From Clostridia bacterium (GTDB lineage: Bacteria > Bacillota > Clostridia > TANB77 > CAG-508): 64,000 nucleotides of DNA. The notes below the pieces were generated by a model, which was given only the letters and a program-made list of their open reading frames with translations, made no database searches and was not told where the DNA came from. This document shows, piece after piece, positions 51,731 to 61,006 of the stretch; position 1 is the stretch's first letter, and every line of letters starts with the position of its first letter. The translations under genes were made by a program, and so were the position numbers. Location: NCBI GenBank assembly GCA_017429505.1, contig JAFROW010000011.1, forward strand, positions 124,001-188,000. Reading direction: 5' to 3'.

Positions 51731-51898
51731 ATGAGTTTAAACAAAGCAATACAGTATGGAAAAGAACATAGAAAAGAATATAAAGGTGCAAAGTCAATTG
51801 ATAGTGCTTGTAGAAATAATGGTAGTTGTGATTGGTGCAGAGAAAACAGGTTATATAAAAATTTAAAAAGATTAGATAAAGCTAATTATACAGATTAA
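51731..51898 (+). CDS. Small conserved phage protein with CRNNGSCDWC motif
   Basis: 55 residues starting MSLNKAIQYGKEHRKEYKGA, with ACRNNGSCDWCRENRLYK, a pattern I recognise from many Firmicute phage genomes just before the terminase genes. Likely zinc binding. AGAGGAGAAAG precedes the ATG. Confidence 0.7.
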   Translation: MSLNKAIQYGKEHRKEYKGAKSIDSACRNNGSCDWCRENRLYKNLKRLDKANYTD

Positions 51899-51914
51899 GA
51901 AAAGAGGTAAGATT

Positions 51915-52046
51915 ATGGATAATTATATAAGATATACATTCTTTGATGAGCTAAATAAAAGAATAGCAATAATATATCCTAATACACCTAATGAAGTAAT
52001 AAAGAAACTACAGAAGAAGTACGACGAAGTAAAGTATAAGGAGTAA
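51915..52046 (+). CDS. Small phage protein
   Basis: 43 residues starting MDNYIRYTFFDELNKR; AAGAGG precedes the ATG. Unknown. Confidence 0.5.
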   Translation: MDNYIRYTFFDELNKRIAIIYPNTPNEVIKKLQKKYDEVKYKE

Positions 52047-52050
52047 ACAA

Positions 52051-52233
52051 ATGAAAGGTAGTTATATAGCTGAGCAAATAATAAGAGATATGCAAAGAGA
52101 TAAATACTACAAGGATAAGAAACGTGCAAAGTGCATAGTAGATAAGAAAAAACAATGTACTATATGTAAGTATCAAAAGATATGTGAGGATGTAGAATAT
52201 GAAAGAAACAACAGCATTGAATCAAATAAGTAA
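52051..52233 (+). CDS. Small phage protein with C-x2-C site
   Basis: 60 basic residues with QCTICKYQKICED. AAGGAG precedes the start. Unknown. Confidence 0.5.
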   Translation: MKGSYIAEQIIRDMQRDKYYKDKKRAKCIVDKKKQCTICKYQKICEDVEYERNNSIESNK

Positions 52234-52348
52234 AATAGTAGACAAGTTAGACTATAAATCTGTTTATATAGAAATTCAAACTAAAGATAACAAGTATACT
52301 TTGGAAAGAGAAAAAGAAAGAGTAATGGGGTTTAGAGGTAAGGAATGA
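52199..52348 (+). CDS. Small phage protein
   Basis: 49 residues starting MKETTALNQISKIVDKLD, with beta-strand pattern YKSVYIEIQ. TGTGAGGATG precedes the ATG; ATGA overlap with the next gene. Confidence 0.5.
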   Translation: MKETTALNQISKIVDKLDYKSVYIEIQTKDNKYTLEREKERVMGFRGKE

Positions 52349-52626
52349 ATATAAGCCAGAATATAAATAAATTATTATATGCTTTAAAGATTAAGGGACA
52401 ATTCTATAAGATAAATACATTTAAAACTTACAACGAAAAAAATGATAAATATAGTACAAGTTATAAGATATTAAAATTGAAACAAGTCAAAGAGTTTAAT
52501 ATAAAAACACATGAATACGAATTAGTAGAAAAATATAAACAAGACTATGAATGTTATAGTAAAGTAGATTTAATGAAATATTTAGCAGAAGAATACAGAA
52601 AAGGAAGTGAGGCAGATGGAGAATGA
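52345..52626 (+). CDS. Phage protein, unknown
   Basis: 93 residues, alpha/beta pattern, basic. Overlaps the terminase small subunit gene by 11 bases. Confidence 0.55.
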   Translation: MNISQNINKLLYALKIKGQFYKINTFKTYNEKNDKYSTSYKILKLKQVKEFNIKTHEYELVEKYKQDYECYSKVDLMKYLAEEYRKGSEADGE

Positions 52627-53026
52627 AGAAGTAAAGCAAGAATATGAGAATTTAACAGAAAAGCAAAAGAGGTTTATAGACTATTATATAGAAACAGCCA
52701 ATGCAACAGAAGCATCAGAGAAAGCAGGATATACTGGAAAAAATCTTAATAGGATAGGTTCTCAAAACTTGTCAAAACTAGACAAATTCATAAAAATAAA
52801 GCTTGAAGAAAAAGAGTCTAAAAGAATAGCCTCACAAGATGAAGTATTACAATATCTTACAAAAGTAATGCGTGGAGAAGAAAAGGACCAGTTTGGATTA
52901 GATGCTTCATTACAAGATAGAACTAAATGTGCAGAGTTATTAGGAAAAAGATATGGAACATTTGTAGAAAAAAAAGAAGTATCTGGTGAATATAAAGTAG
53001 AATTAGTAGATGATGTCAATGAGTGA
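52616..53026 (+). CDS. terS: Terminase small subunit
   Basis: 136 residues of the Terminase_2 family: LTEKQKRFIDYYIETANATEASEKAGY (about 14-40) is the DNA-binding helix-turn-helix, and the end SGEYKVELVDDVNE interacts with TerL in relatives. It recognises phage DNA for packaging. ATG at 52616 after AAGGAAGTGAGG. Confidence 0.88.
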   Translation: MENEEVKQEYENLTEKQKRFIDYYIETANATEASEKAGYTGKNLNRIGSQNLSKLDKFIKIKLEEKESKRIASQDEVLQYLTKVMRGEEKDQFGLDASLQDRTKCAELLGKRYGTFVEKKEVSGEYKVELVDDVNE

Positions 53027-54336
53027 AAGAATAAGTTTACAAGAACAAATAGGAAAAGGCTATGCTACACTATGGAACTTTAAAGGTGATGAAGCAATAA
53101 TAATGGGTTCTAAAAGTAGCAAAAAGTCAAAGACAATAGCATTGAGATGGATGAAATTATTAAAGCAATATCCAAGAGCTTGCTTACTTGCTACAAGAGA
53201 TACAGAAAAAACAATCAGAGATAGTGTATTTGCAGATTTAAAATGGGCCGCAAAGAAATTAAGACTATATGAAGAATGGGACTTTATAAAAAGTCCGTTA
53301 GAAGCTACAAATAAAATAACAAGACAAAAAATATTTTTCAGAGGATTAGATGATTGGCAAAAGATTGCTTCAATAACGATAGATGATCCTGATTTAGTTT
53401 TATGTTGGCGGATGGTTTGAGGAAGCTTTTGAAATAGAAAAAAAAGAAACTTATGATAGAGTAAGACAATCTATAAGAGGAAAAATGCCTGAGGGATATT
53501 TTAATCAAACAGTAGCGAGTTTAAATCCATGGTCAGACCAACATTTCATAGTAAAAGCAATAACTAATAAATTAACTCCAAATGAAAAAATACTGGAAAA
53601 AGAGGGAAAACAAGAAATAATAACTGAAGATGAACAGGAATTTGACTATCAAGGTAAAAGAGTAAAGCAAAAAGTAAGTCAATTATTGATGATAACTAAT
53701 TATAAATTGAATGAATTTTTAGACGTGAAAGATTATGCGAGATTTGAGCAAAAGAAAAAGGAAGATTACGAAGATTATAAAACATCAGGATTAGGAATGC
53801 CGGGAGTAAGCAAAGGTCTTATATTTAGAAATTGGCATATAGAAGATACAAGTAAATATAAAAATACATTCGAATTAGTAAGAAGAGGTTTGGACTTTGG
53901 ATATAGTTCAGACCCCTCTGCTTTTGTGCAGTTTAATGTTAATTTTAAGACAAAACAGATAGTAGTATTTGATGAGTTTGGAGCTATAGAATTAACGAAT
54001 GAAATGCTTGCAAATGAATTAAAGGAAAGAATACCACAATATGGATTAATAAAAGCAGATGCTGCAGAACCTAAATCAATAGCGGAATTAAACAATTATG
54101 GAATAAATGCAGTACCTGCACAGAAAGGACCTGATAGTGTGTTACATGGTATTAAATGGTTAAAAGGTTTTGAAATAATAGTAGATCCAAAATGTAAAGG
54201 ATTGATACAAGAACTAGGATTATATAAATGGAAAGTAGATAAGTTAGACAATCCATTAGAAATACCAGAAGATAAAAACAATCACTACATAGATGCTTTA
54301 AGATATGGGTGTGATGATTTATATTTATCAAGATAG
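53010..54336 (+). CDS. terL: Terminase large subunit, with CGG-A +1 frameshift
   Basis: The first frame (53010-53420) has the ATPase P-loop region GSKSSKKSKT and ends soon after DPDLVLCW. The C at 53409 makes an in-frame CGG; skipping it gives GGA TGG TTT GAG GAA GCT, that is GWFEEAFEI with the catalytic glutamate after Walker B, and the frame runs to 54336. The second part holds the nuclease domain with Asp residues in LDFGYSSDP, KADAAEP and HYIDALRYG. Joined length about 441 residues, normal for TerL. The exact start among three nearby ATGs (53010, 53013, 53019) is open. Confidence 0.85.
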
Positions 54337-54345
54337 GAGGAAAAG

Positions 54346-55914
54346 ATGACACAAGCAGAAATAATAAAAAGTTCATTACCTAATATAGATAGTGAAATAA
54401 TAAAATCGTTTATAAAAGATGATATGGCTAGTCCTTTAAAAAAGCAAATGAGAATAGGACAAAACTATTTCGAAGGAAAACATGATATTTGTTTTAAAAA
54501 GCTAAATGAGTATACTATAAAAGGGACTATAAAGAATGATGATGGAACCGAAAGGGAAGTAGAAAAAATAATAGAAATACCAAATAAATCATTAGTTAAA
54601 GTTGCACACAGATACCATTGGAAATTAGTAAAGCAAAAACAAAACTATGTAGCAGGAAAACCCATAACAATAACTTATGAACCTATCATAGATGAAGATT
54701 TAGAAGAAGAACAAGTAAAAAAAATAAAAAAAGATAATAAAAAAGTTGTAGGTAAGTTTTGGGATATATTAGGACCTGGATTTGATAATTTTATAAAAGA
54801 ATCAATAGTGAATATGTCAAATAAAGCATTAGCAGTATGGCACCCATATTACAATGAACAAGGAAAGTTAATTTATTGCAATGTAGATCCATTAGAAGTA
54901 ATTGATATATATGATACAAAGACACAAAAAATATTAACAGATGTATTACATAATTATCAAATTATAGAAAATGAAAAGAAAAAAAGATATGTGGAGTGGG
55001 AGACATCTCAAGAAACAAAATATTATATAGAAGACACAAATGAAATCGCAGGAACAGAAGAATATTTACCTGATGTATCAAGAATAAATCCAGAACCACA
55101 TTGGATTACACAGCATTTATTTAACGGACAACTTTCAAAAGTGGAGCCACATGGTTGGGGTAAGGTCCCATATATAATCATAAAGAATAATGAAGAAAAG
55201 CAAACAGACTTGGAACCAATAAAAGATTTAATAGATGCTTATGATTTGATAAATTCTAACTTCATAAATACAATAGAGGACTTGAAAGAATTTATTTATA
55301 AAATTAATGGATATGGAGCTGAAAATCTTGTTGAATTAGTTGAAAGAATAAAAATAATGGGAATTGTTAGAAATAATGATGCAACAGGAAAAATAGAAAC
55401 AGAAACAATTCCATTTCCTTATGAAGCTAGACAAATTATATTAAAATTATTAGAAGAAAAGATATATGAGTTTGGTAGAGGAGTAAATACAAACAGGTCA
55501 GAATTAATCGGACAAGCTCCAAGTGGAATAAGTTTAGAGTTTTTATATACAGATTTAGACTTAAAAGCTGATGAATGTATTGCTAATCTTACAGAAGGAT
55601 TATATCAACTATTTTGGTTTATAGCAGAACATTTAAAAAGAATAGGAGAAATACCACAAGACTTAGATGTATTTGATTTTAAGTTTACATTTAATAAGTC
55701 AAGAATATTCAATACAACGGAGCAAATAAACACAATAAATAGTGATAATACAATAAGTACAAGAACAAAACTAGAAAATCATCCATTAGTAGATGATGTG
55801 GACCAAGAGCTACAAAGATTAAAGGAAGAAAAAGAAGAAAATATGAAAATGCAAAGCCAAATATTTAATAACTCTGGTGGATTTGATGATGAACACAATC
55901 ACGATGAAGAATAG
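54346..55914 (+). CDS. Portal protein (SPP1 gp6-like)
   Basis: 522 residues. IGQNYFEGKHDICFKK, then KQNYVAGKPITITYE, and NRSELIGQAPSGISLEFLY are typical of the SPP1-type portal family. It forms the dodecameric DNA channel at one capsid vertex. TAGGAGGAAAAG precedes the ATG. Confidence 0.92.
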   Translation: MTQAEIIKSSLPNIDSEIIKSFIKDDMASPLKKQMRIGQNYFEGKHDICFKKLNEYTIKGTIKNDDGTEREVEKIIEIPNKSLVKVAHRYHWKLVKQKQNYVAGKPITITYEPIIDEDLEEEQVKKIKKDNKKVVGKFWDILGPGFDNFIKESIVNMSNKALAVWHPYYNEQGKLIYCNVDPLEVIDIYDTKTQKILTDVLHNYQIIENEKKKRYVEWETSQETKYYIEDTNEIAGTEEYLPDVSRINPEPHWITQHLFNGQLSKVEPHGWGKVPYIIIKNNEEKQTDLEPIKDLIDAYDLINSNFINTIEDLKEFIYKINGYGAENLVELVERIKIMGIVRNNDATGKIETETIPFPYEARQIILKLLEEKIYEFGRGVNTNRSELIGQAPSGISLEFLYTDLDLKADECIANLTEGLYQLFWFIAEHLKRIGEIPQDLDVFDFKFTFNKSRIFNTTEQINTINSDNTISTRTKLENHPLVDDVDQELQRLKEEKEENMKMQSQIFNNSGGFDDEHNHDEE

Positions 55915-55925
55915 AGGTGTTTTAG

Positions 55926-57456
55926 ATGGCTAGAATACCAAAAGACTATTGGGAAAGACGTTCTACACAGCTTATGCAAAGACTAGAGAGAGGAACAGAA
56001 AAGACAATAGATAGTTTAATAAAAGCTTATGAGCAAGCAACAAAGAATATTAATAAAGAAATATCAAATATATTTAAGAATTATACAAAAGATGATGTAT
56101 TAACAAAAGAACAGTATAAACAATTATTAACAGGAAAAGAAACAGATACATATTACAAAAATCTTTTAAAAGTAATAAACAACAATATAACAGATGAAAC
56201 AATAAAGAAAAAATTATTAGCAAAGTATAATGCTCCTGCTTATTCTTATAGAATTAGTCGATATGAAGCATTGCAGCAAAATATAGATGTAGAATTAAAG
56301 AAGCTAGCAAATATAGAGCAAGATATTACGAAGGTTAGATATGTAGATACAATAAACGAAGCATATTATCATACAATGTACGATATTCAAAAAGGAACAG
56401 GAATAGGATTTAGCTTTGCACAAATAGACAATAGAACAATAAATATGTTGTTAAATGAAAAATGGATTGATAAACAAAACTTTTCTCAGAGAATATGGGA
56501 TAATAGTGAAAAGTTAGGTAATTATTTACAAATACAATTAACAGCAGATACAATGTCAGGAAAATCCATACAAAGAATATCAAGCGAACTTGCGAGTTTT
56601 ATGAATGTAGGATTATATAATGCAACGAGGCTTGTAAGAACTGAAGTTAATCATTTTGCTAACGAGGGGGAAATGTTATCATATGAAGAATTGGATATAG
56701 AGAAATATAAATTTATAGCAACATTAGACAAAGTTACTTGTAAACATTGCGCAGAATTAGACAATAAAGTATTTAATGTAAAGGATAGACAATCACGGAA
56801 AAAATTATCCACCTTTGCATCCAAATGATCGCTGCACAACTGTTGCAGAATTTGATGATGATGTGACAGAAGGATTGCAAAGAAGAGCAAGAGATGAAGA
56901 TGGAAAATCTATTTTAGTTCCACAAGACATGAGCTATAATGAATGGAAAGAAAAATATGTAGATAAGCAATATATGGATATAACAGAGCAAATACTAAAT
57001 AAAGGCAAACAAAAATATAAATTAATAGAAAAAGAATATTTTACAGATGAAAATGGAACAAAATATATTGTTGATAATAAAAGTATAAAAATAAAAGCAA
57101 ATGAAAATGAAAGAAAGATTGCAAATATAATGGGAGAGATATTTGGCGGAAAAATTGAATTGATTCCGGTTGTATTAAAACCAAAAGGAATACAAACACC
57201 TGATTATATGATAAATGGCGAAAAATTTGACTTGAAAGAAGTATATGGAAATGGAAAAAACACATTGGATACAGCAATAAATAAAAAGAAAAAGCAATCA
57301 AGTAATTTCATTTTTGATATAAGCAAAACAGAGATGAATAAAGGCAAGGCAACAAAACAAATAGAAAGAATATATGAATCTAAACACAGGGATTGGATAA
57401 ATAGAATAATCTTAATTGAAAACGATGAGATATTAAAAATATATAAAAGAAAATAG
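55926..57456 (+). CDS. Minor head protein with C-terminal nuclease-like domain; CGG-A +1 frameshift
   Basis: Joined product of about 509 residues. The N-terminal part is SPP1 gp7/Mu F-like: TRLVRTEVNHFANEGE and CKHCAELDNKVFNVKDRQS. The frame then meets CGG at 56796-56798 and would stop at 56828; dropping that C gives SGKNYPPLHPNDRCTTV, the conserved end of the Mu F motif. The last 140 residues (TPDYMINGEKFDLKE, then QSSNFIFDIS) resemble CdiA-type tRNase/BECR nuclease domains known at the ends of phage head proteins. That activity is inferred. Confidence 0.8.
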
Positions 57457-57497
57457 AAAGAGGGTGGTGCACTCCAAGGGGAGTACATACCCTCTTT
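57457..57497 (+). terminator. Terminator after the minor head gene
   Basis: AAAGAGGGT / ACCCTCTTT outer stem and ACTCC-AAGG-GGAGT inner stem, starting at the stop codon; T-rich tail is short. Confidence 0.75.
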
Positions 57498-57761
57498 AAT
57501 AATATATTATTAACTTAATTATACAACAAATTAAGCTAATAATCAATAGTTTATGAAAAAATAATTAAAATTATTCATAAATATAGTTATTAAATTTTTA
57601 AAATTATAAATCAAAGGCGTAGAAATACGTCTTTTTTTGATGCCGTTTTATCATAGTCAGGCTTTATAAAATAAATGAAATATTACTCATTATCTAGGAG
57701 AATAAATTAGATAACTTTCGTACTGGTAGCACCAGAATAAAAAAGCTAGAAAGGATATGCC
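57498..57761. other. Gap between minor head and scaffold genes
   Basis: 264 bp of AT-rich sequence with the terminator at 57613-57637 and two small hairpins, TATCTA/TAGATA (57691-57713) and CTGGT-AGC-ACCAG (57723-57735), before the scaffold gene. A promoter for the head genes may lie here but I cannot define it. Confidence 0.5.
57613..57637 (+). terminator. Rho-independent terminator
   Basis: AAAGGCGTA-GAAA-TACGTCTTT, 9-bp stem with one G-T pair and a GNRA-like loop, then a T-run. Confidence 0.8.
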
Positions 57762-58355
57762 ATGGAATGGTTAAAAGAATTATTAAAAAACGCAGGAGTA
57801 GAAAATGTAGATGATTTAGAAAGTAAAATTTCTAAAGAGTTGCCAAAACATTTCAAACCTACAAAGGAGTTTAACGAAGTAAATGAAAAGTTGAAGAATG
57901 CAAATTCTGAGATTGATACATTGAAAGAAACTCAAAAAAGTATTCAAGACGAATACGAGAACTATAAAAAAGGTTCTATTAAGCAAGATGACTACGAGGC
58001 AAAAGTAAAAGAAATACAAGAGGAAGCTGATAATAAAATCAAGCAAAACAATTTTGATAATAAATTAGCGATGAAGCTTATATCAAAAGAAGTAAATGCG
58101 AGAGATTCAAAAGACATTATTGCAAATCTTGATATTTCAAAAATAAGTTTAGATGGTGATAACTTTATAGGCTTAGATGAACAAATAAAAGACTTAAAAA
58201 CAAAAAAAGCTTATTTGTTTAACGAAGAAAAGACAATTATAAAAGGTCCAGACGGAAAAGGAAAAGATAAAGCCGATGATACACCTGATTTTAGCAAGAT
58301 GGGTTATGAAGAATTAAGTAAATATTTAGAACAAAACCCTGATGTAGAAATATAG
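57762..58355 (+). CDS. Phage scaffolding protein (GP20 type)
   Basis: 197 residues: start WLKELLKNAG, long coiled coil (about 40-105), then LAMKLISKEVNARDSKDI and a hydrophilic end (DFSKMGYEELSKYLEQNP). These are the features of PF06810-type minor structural/scaffold proteins that guide capsid assembly and sit before the major capsid gene. Confidence 0.82.
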   Translation: MEWLKELLKNAGVENVDDLESKISKELPKHFKPTKEFNEVNEKLKNANSEIDTLKETQKSIQDEYENYKKGSIKQDDYEAKVKEIQEEADNKIKQNNFDNKLAMKLISKEVNARDSKDIIANLDISKISLDGDNFIGLDEQIKDLKTKKAYLFNEEKTIIKGPDGKGKDKADDTPDFSKMGYEELSKYLEQNPDVEI

Positions 58356-58377
58356 AGCTGAAAAAGGCTCTTTTTTT
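58354..58377 (+). terminator. Attenuator-like hairpin before the capsid gene
   Basis: AGAGC / GCTCT 5-bp stem with T7 tail, short enough to be leaky so that the capsid gene can still be read. Confidence 0.6.
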
Positions 58378-58407
58378 AATATTTAAAAGAAAAGGAAGGT
58401 AATAATT

Positions 58408-59469
58408 ATGGGAAAATTTGATGCAAAAAGCTTTAATGAAAAAGCATTTAAGTATTCTGTAGAACATGCAAGAATACCAAACTTAAAAACAAACGAATTA
58501 AAGAAATCAAGAGCTTTAAAAGGAAGCTCAGATATTAGAGGAGTGTTTACTGCTCAAAATGGAACAGCTTATGCTGTAATTGCAATGAAAGGTTTACTAG
58601 ATGGAGATGCTGTTAACTACGATGGACAAACAGATATTACAGCTACAAGCACAAAAACATTTGAAAGAGGCGTTGTTGTTGTAGGTCGTGCAAAAGCATG
58701 GACAGAAAAAGACTTCGCTGATGACGTAAGTGGAGAAAAATTCATGGACAATGTTGCAGACCAAGTTGCTGAATATTGGGATGAAATAGACCAAGACACA
58801 TTATTAGCTATTTTAGATGGTATATTCTCGATGACAGGTGCCAAAAACTTAGAGTTCGTTAATAACCATACAACTGAAGTTGAAGGAAATATGGAAGCAA
58901 CAACTTTAAATTCTGCAACAAACAAAGCTTGTGGAGCTAACAAAAAGAAATTCACAGTTGTAATAACACATAGTGACGTTGCAACAAATCTTGAAAATCT
59001 TAATTTAGTTAAACACTTAACATATACAGACAAAGATGGATTAACTAGAGATATAGATTTAGGAACATGGAACGGAAAACTAGTAGTAATCGATGATGAA
59101 ATGCCTGTTGAAGAAGTAACAGAAGGTTCAGGCGATAATGCAGTTACTTATAACAAATATACTACATACGTATTAGGAGATGGAGCTATTGATTATGAAA
59201 ATATCGGTGCTAAAGTTCCTTATGAAATGAGTAGAGATCCAAAGACAAACGGAGGAGAAGATACACTATATACTAGACAAAGAAAAGTATTTGCTCCTTA
59301 TGGAATTTCTTATACAAAGAAATCTCAAGTTTCTTTATCTCCAACAGATACAGAATTAAAGAATGGACAAAACTGGGAATTAGTAAATAGTGGTGAGTCT
59401 GTTGCTGCTAATAGAAGTTATATAAATCATAAAGCTATTCCTATAGCAAGAATAATCTCAAGAGGATAG
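58408..59469 (+). CDS. Major capsid protein
   Basis: 353 residues, located right after the scaffold gene. HK97-fold-like features: N-terminal helix, VVVVGRAKAWTEKDFADDVSG, then DQVAEYWDEIDQDTLLAILDG and TVVITHSDVATNLENLNLV. GC content is higher than in most neighbours, as usual for the most expressed phage gene. GAAAAGGAAGG before the ATG. Confidence 0.88.
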   Translation: MGKFDAKSFNEKAFKYSVEHARIPNLKTNELKKSRALKGSSDIRGVFTAQNGTAYAVIAMKGLLDGDAVNYDGQTDITATSTKTFERGVVVVGRAKAWTEKDFADDVSGEKFMDNVADQVAEYWDEIDQDTLLAILDGIFSMTGAKNLEFVNNHTTEVEGNMEATTLNSATNKACGANKKKFTVVITHSDVATNLENLNLVKHLTYTDKDGLTRDIDLGTWNGKLVVIDDEMPVEEVTEGSGDNAVTYNKYTTYVLGDGAIDYENIGAKVPYEMSRDPKTNGGEDTLYTRQRKVFAPYGISYTKKSQVSLSPTDTELKNGQNWELVNSGESVAANRSYINHKAIPIARIISRG

Positions 59470-59487
59470 AGTTTGACTCTGTCCTCT
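59461..59487 (+). other. Intergenic hairpin after the capsid gene
   Basis: AGAGGATAGAG / CTCTGTCCTCT, 11-bp stem with one G-T pair and 5-base loop, covering the capsid stop codon and ending just before AAGGAGG. No T-run, so more likely an mRNA-stabilising or processing hairpin. Confidence 0.65.
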
Positions 59488-59500
59488 CAAGGAGGTTTAA

Positions 59501-59854
59501 ATGAACGATATTTTAGAAGAAGTAATGGAACAATTACATGTAAATAATGAAGAAGATAAGATAAAAGGCTATATTGATTTATTTCAAAATAAAATAAAAT
59601 CTATCTGTAAAAGAGATGACTTCCCTGAAAAACTTAATTATATGTGCATAGAGTTTGCAAAAAAGTGTTATTTATATTACTCAAATATAGATGAAGGTTC
59701 AAATCAAAAGGTCGAAGTTACATCAGCAAGTGATAATGGTCAATCTGTTGGGTTAAAGTCAACAGAGATTATAACAGCTTCAGATGTAGATGTAGATAAA
59801 TATTGTAATAGAAATATGAATGAAATTGCAAATTATGCGTATATGGGTTGGTGA
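59501..59854 (+). CDS. Head-tail connector protein (gp6-like)
   Basis: 117 residues. The start ILEEVMEQLHVNNEEDKIKG and the helical body fit the phage gp6-like adaptor that sits below the portal. Position after the capsid supports it. Confidence 0.72.
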   Translation: MNDILEEVMEQLHVNNEEDKIKGYIDLFQNKIKSICKRDDFPEKLNYMCIEFAKKCYLYYSNIDEGSNQKVEVTSASDNGQSVGLKSTEIITASDVDVDKYCNRNMNEIANYAYMGW

Positions 59855-59858
59855 TATT

Positions 59859-60209
59859 ATGAAAATACCAAATATATTTAAAGAAACAATAAAGAATACT
59901 TTCTATGATAAAAAAATAGAAATATGGACCTGTGGAGAGCTAACTGACGATGAAGGAGCTACTATTGGAGATGGAAAGGAAACTAAAATTGAAGAATTTT
60001 TAGGGAATTTCCAATTCAGTACAAGGGAATATATTCAACAAGAGTACGGAAAAGAAATAGAAGCAAGTGCAATAGTTACTTGTGAGACTACAATAGCTGA
60101 AATAGGAAACATACTTGTCTATAACAATGAGGATTATATGATTAAATCAATAATCAAATCAGATAGTCACTTTACTATTTTAGTAGAGAGGAATGATGCC
60201 AATGTCTAG
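59859..60209 (+). CDS. Head closure / head-tail joining protein
   Basis: 116 residues of beta pattern (KIEIWTCGELTDDEGATIGD, then EYGKEIEASAIVTCE), the size and place of SPP1 gp16-like stopper proteins. ATG at 59859 follows GGTTGGTGA. Confidence 0.65.
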   Translation: MKIPNIFKETIKNTFYDKKIEIWTCGELTDDEGATIGDGKETKIEEFLGNFQFSTREYIQQEYGKEIEASAIVTCETTIAEIGNILVYNNEDYMIKSIIKSDSHFTILVERNDANV

Positions 60210-60643
60210 TTTACAAGGATTAGATGAGCTGCTTGCGAATTTGTCTGGATTAGGTGGAAATATAAAGCAGAGCTCTAAAAAGGCTCTTGAAAGAGGAGCG
60301 AAGAAGATACAGAAAAATGCTAAATATTTAGCGCCTGTTGATACAGGGTATCTTCGTAACTCTATTAAGACTAAATCAGAAGAAACTCAAGATGGAGCAA
60401 AAGCACAAATATATACTAATGCTGAACAAGCTCCGTATGCTGAATTTCGGAACAGGACAGAGAGGTGCTGAAAGCAATATAGATAGACCTGATGGAGTAT
60501 CATATAAGGCTGATTGGAAAGGAATGGCTCCACAACCATATATGACACCTGCATATTTGCACGCAAAGAATACAGGAGAAGTAGAACAAGAAGTAATTAA
60601 ATCAATTGAGCAAGATATAAGAAAGTTAGGTGGTAGAAAATGA
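60202..60643 (+). CDS. HK97 gp10-like tail completion protein, with CGG-A +1 frameshift
   Basis: The frame from 60202 reads DELLANLSGLGGNIKQSSKK..AKYLAPVDTGYLRNSI and would stop at 60471. At 60448-60450 the codon is CGG; dropping the C gives GGA and APYAEFGTGQRGAES, the conserved gp10 stretch, continuing through PYMTPAYLHAKN to 60643. Joined length 146 residues, normal for the family. ATG 60202 lies nine bases after GAGAGGA; two other ATGs at 60193 and 60196 are closer to it. Confidence 0.8.
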
Positions 60644-61005
60644 TTAATTTAAAACCACAAGTATTAAATAAATTAAAAGAAATCTCAAATGTTGAGGTTT
60701 CTTATTTTTATCCACAAAAGTGGACTAATTTGGAGAATAAGCCTGCTATTTCTTATTATGAAATGGACAACTCTGTATCAAGTAAAGCAGATGATAATGA
60801 GTATAGCAGTAATATAGCAATCCAAATTGATATATGGGCAAAAAGCCCTAGCAAATGTTCAGAAATATTCATTGAAGTTAATAATAAAATGGAAGAATTA
60901 GATTTTGAACGAACTCTTGCTACAGATTTATTTGAGCAAGAAACAAAAATATATCACAAAACGATACGTTTTGAAAAAGAAGAAATTTTAGAGGAGGAAA
61001 TTTAG
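60640..61005 (+). CDS. Tail terminator protein
   Basis: 121 residues. The pattern VSYFYPQKWTNLENKPAISYYEMDN and IAIQIDIWAKSPSKCSEIF is typical of SPP1 gp17-like tail terminators. Overlaps the gp10-like gene by 4 bases. Confidence 0.75.
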   Translation: MINLKPQVLNKLKEISNVEVSYFYPQKWTNLENKPAISYYEMDNSVSSKADDNEYSSNIAIQIDIWAKSPSKCSEIFIEVNNKMEELDFERTLATDLFEQETKIYHKTIRFEKEEILEEEI

Positions 61006-61006
61006 A

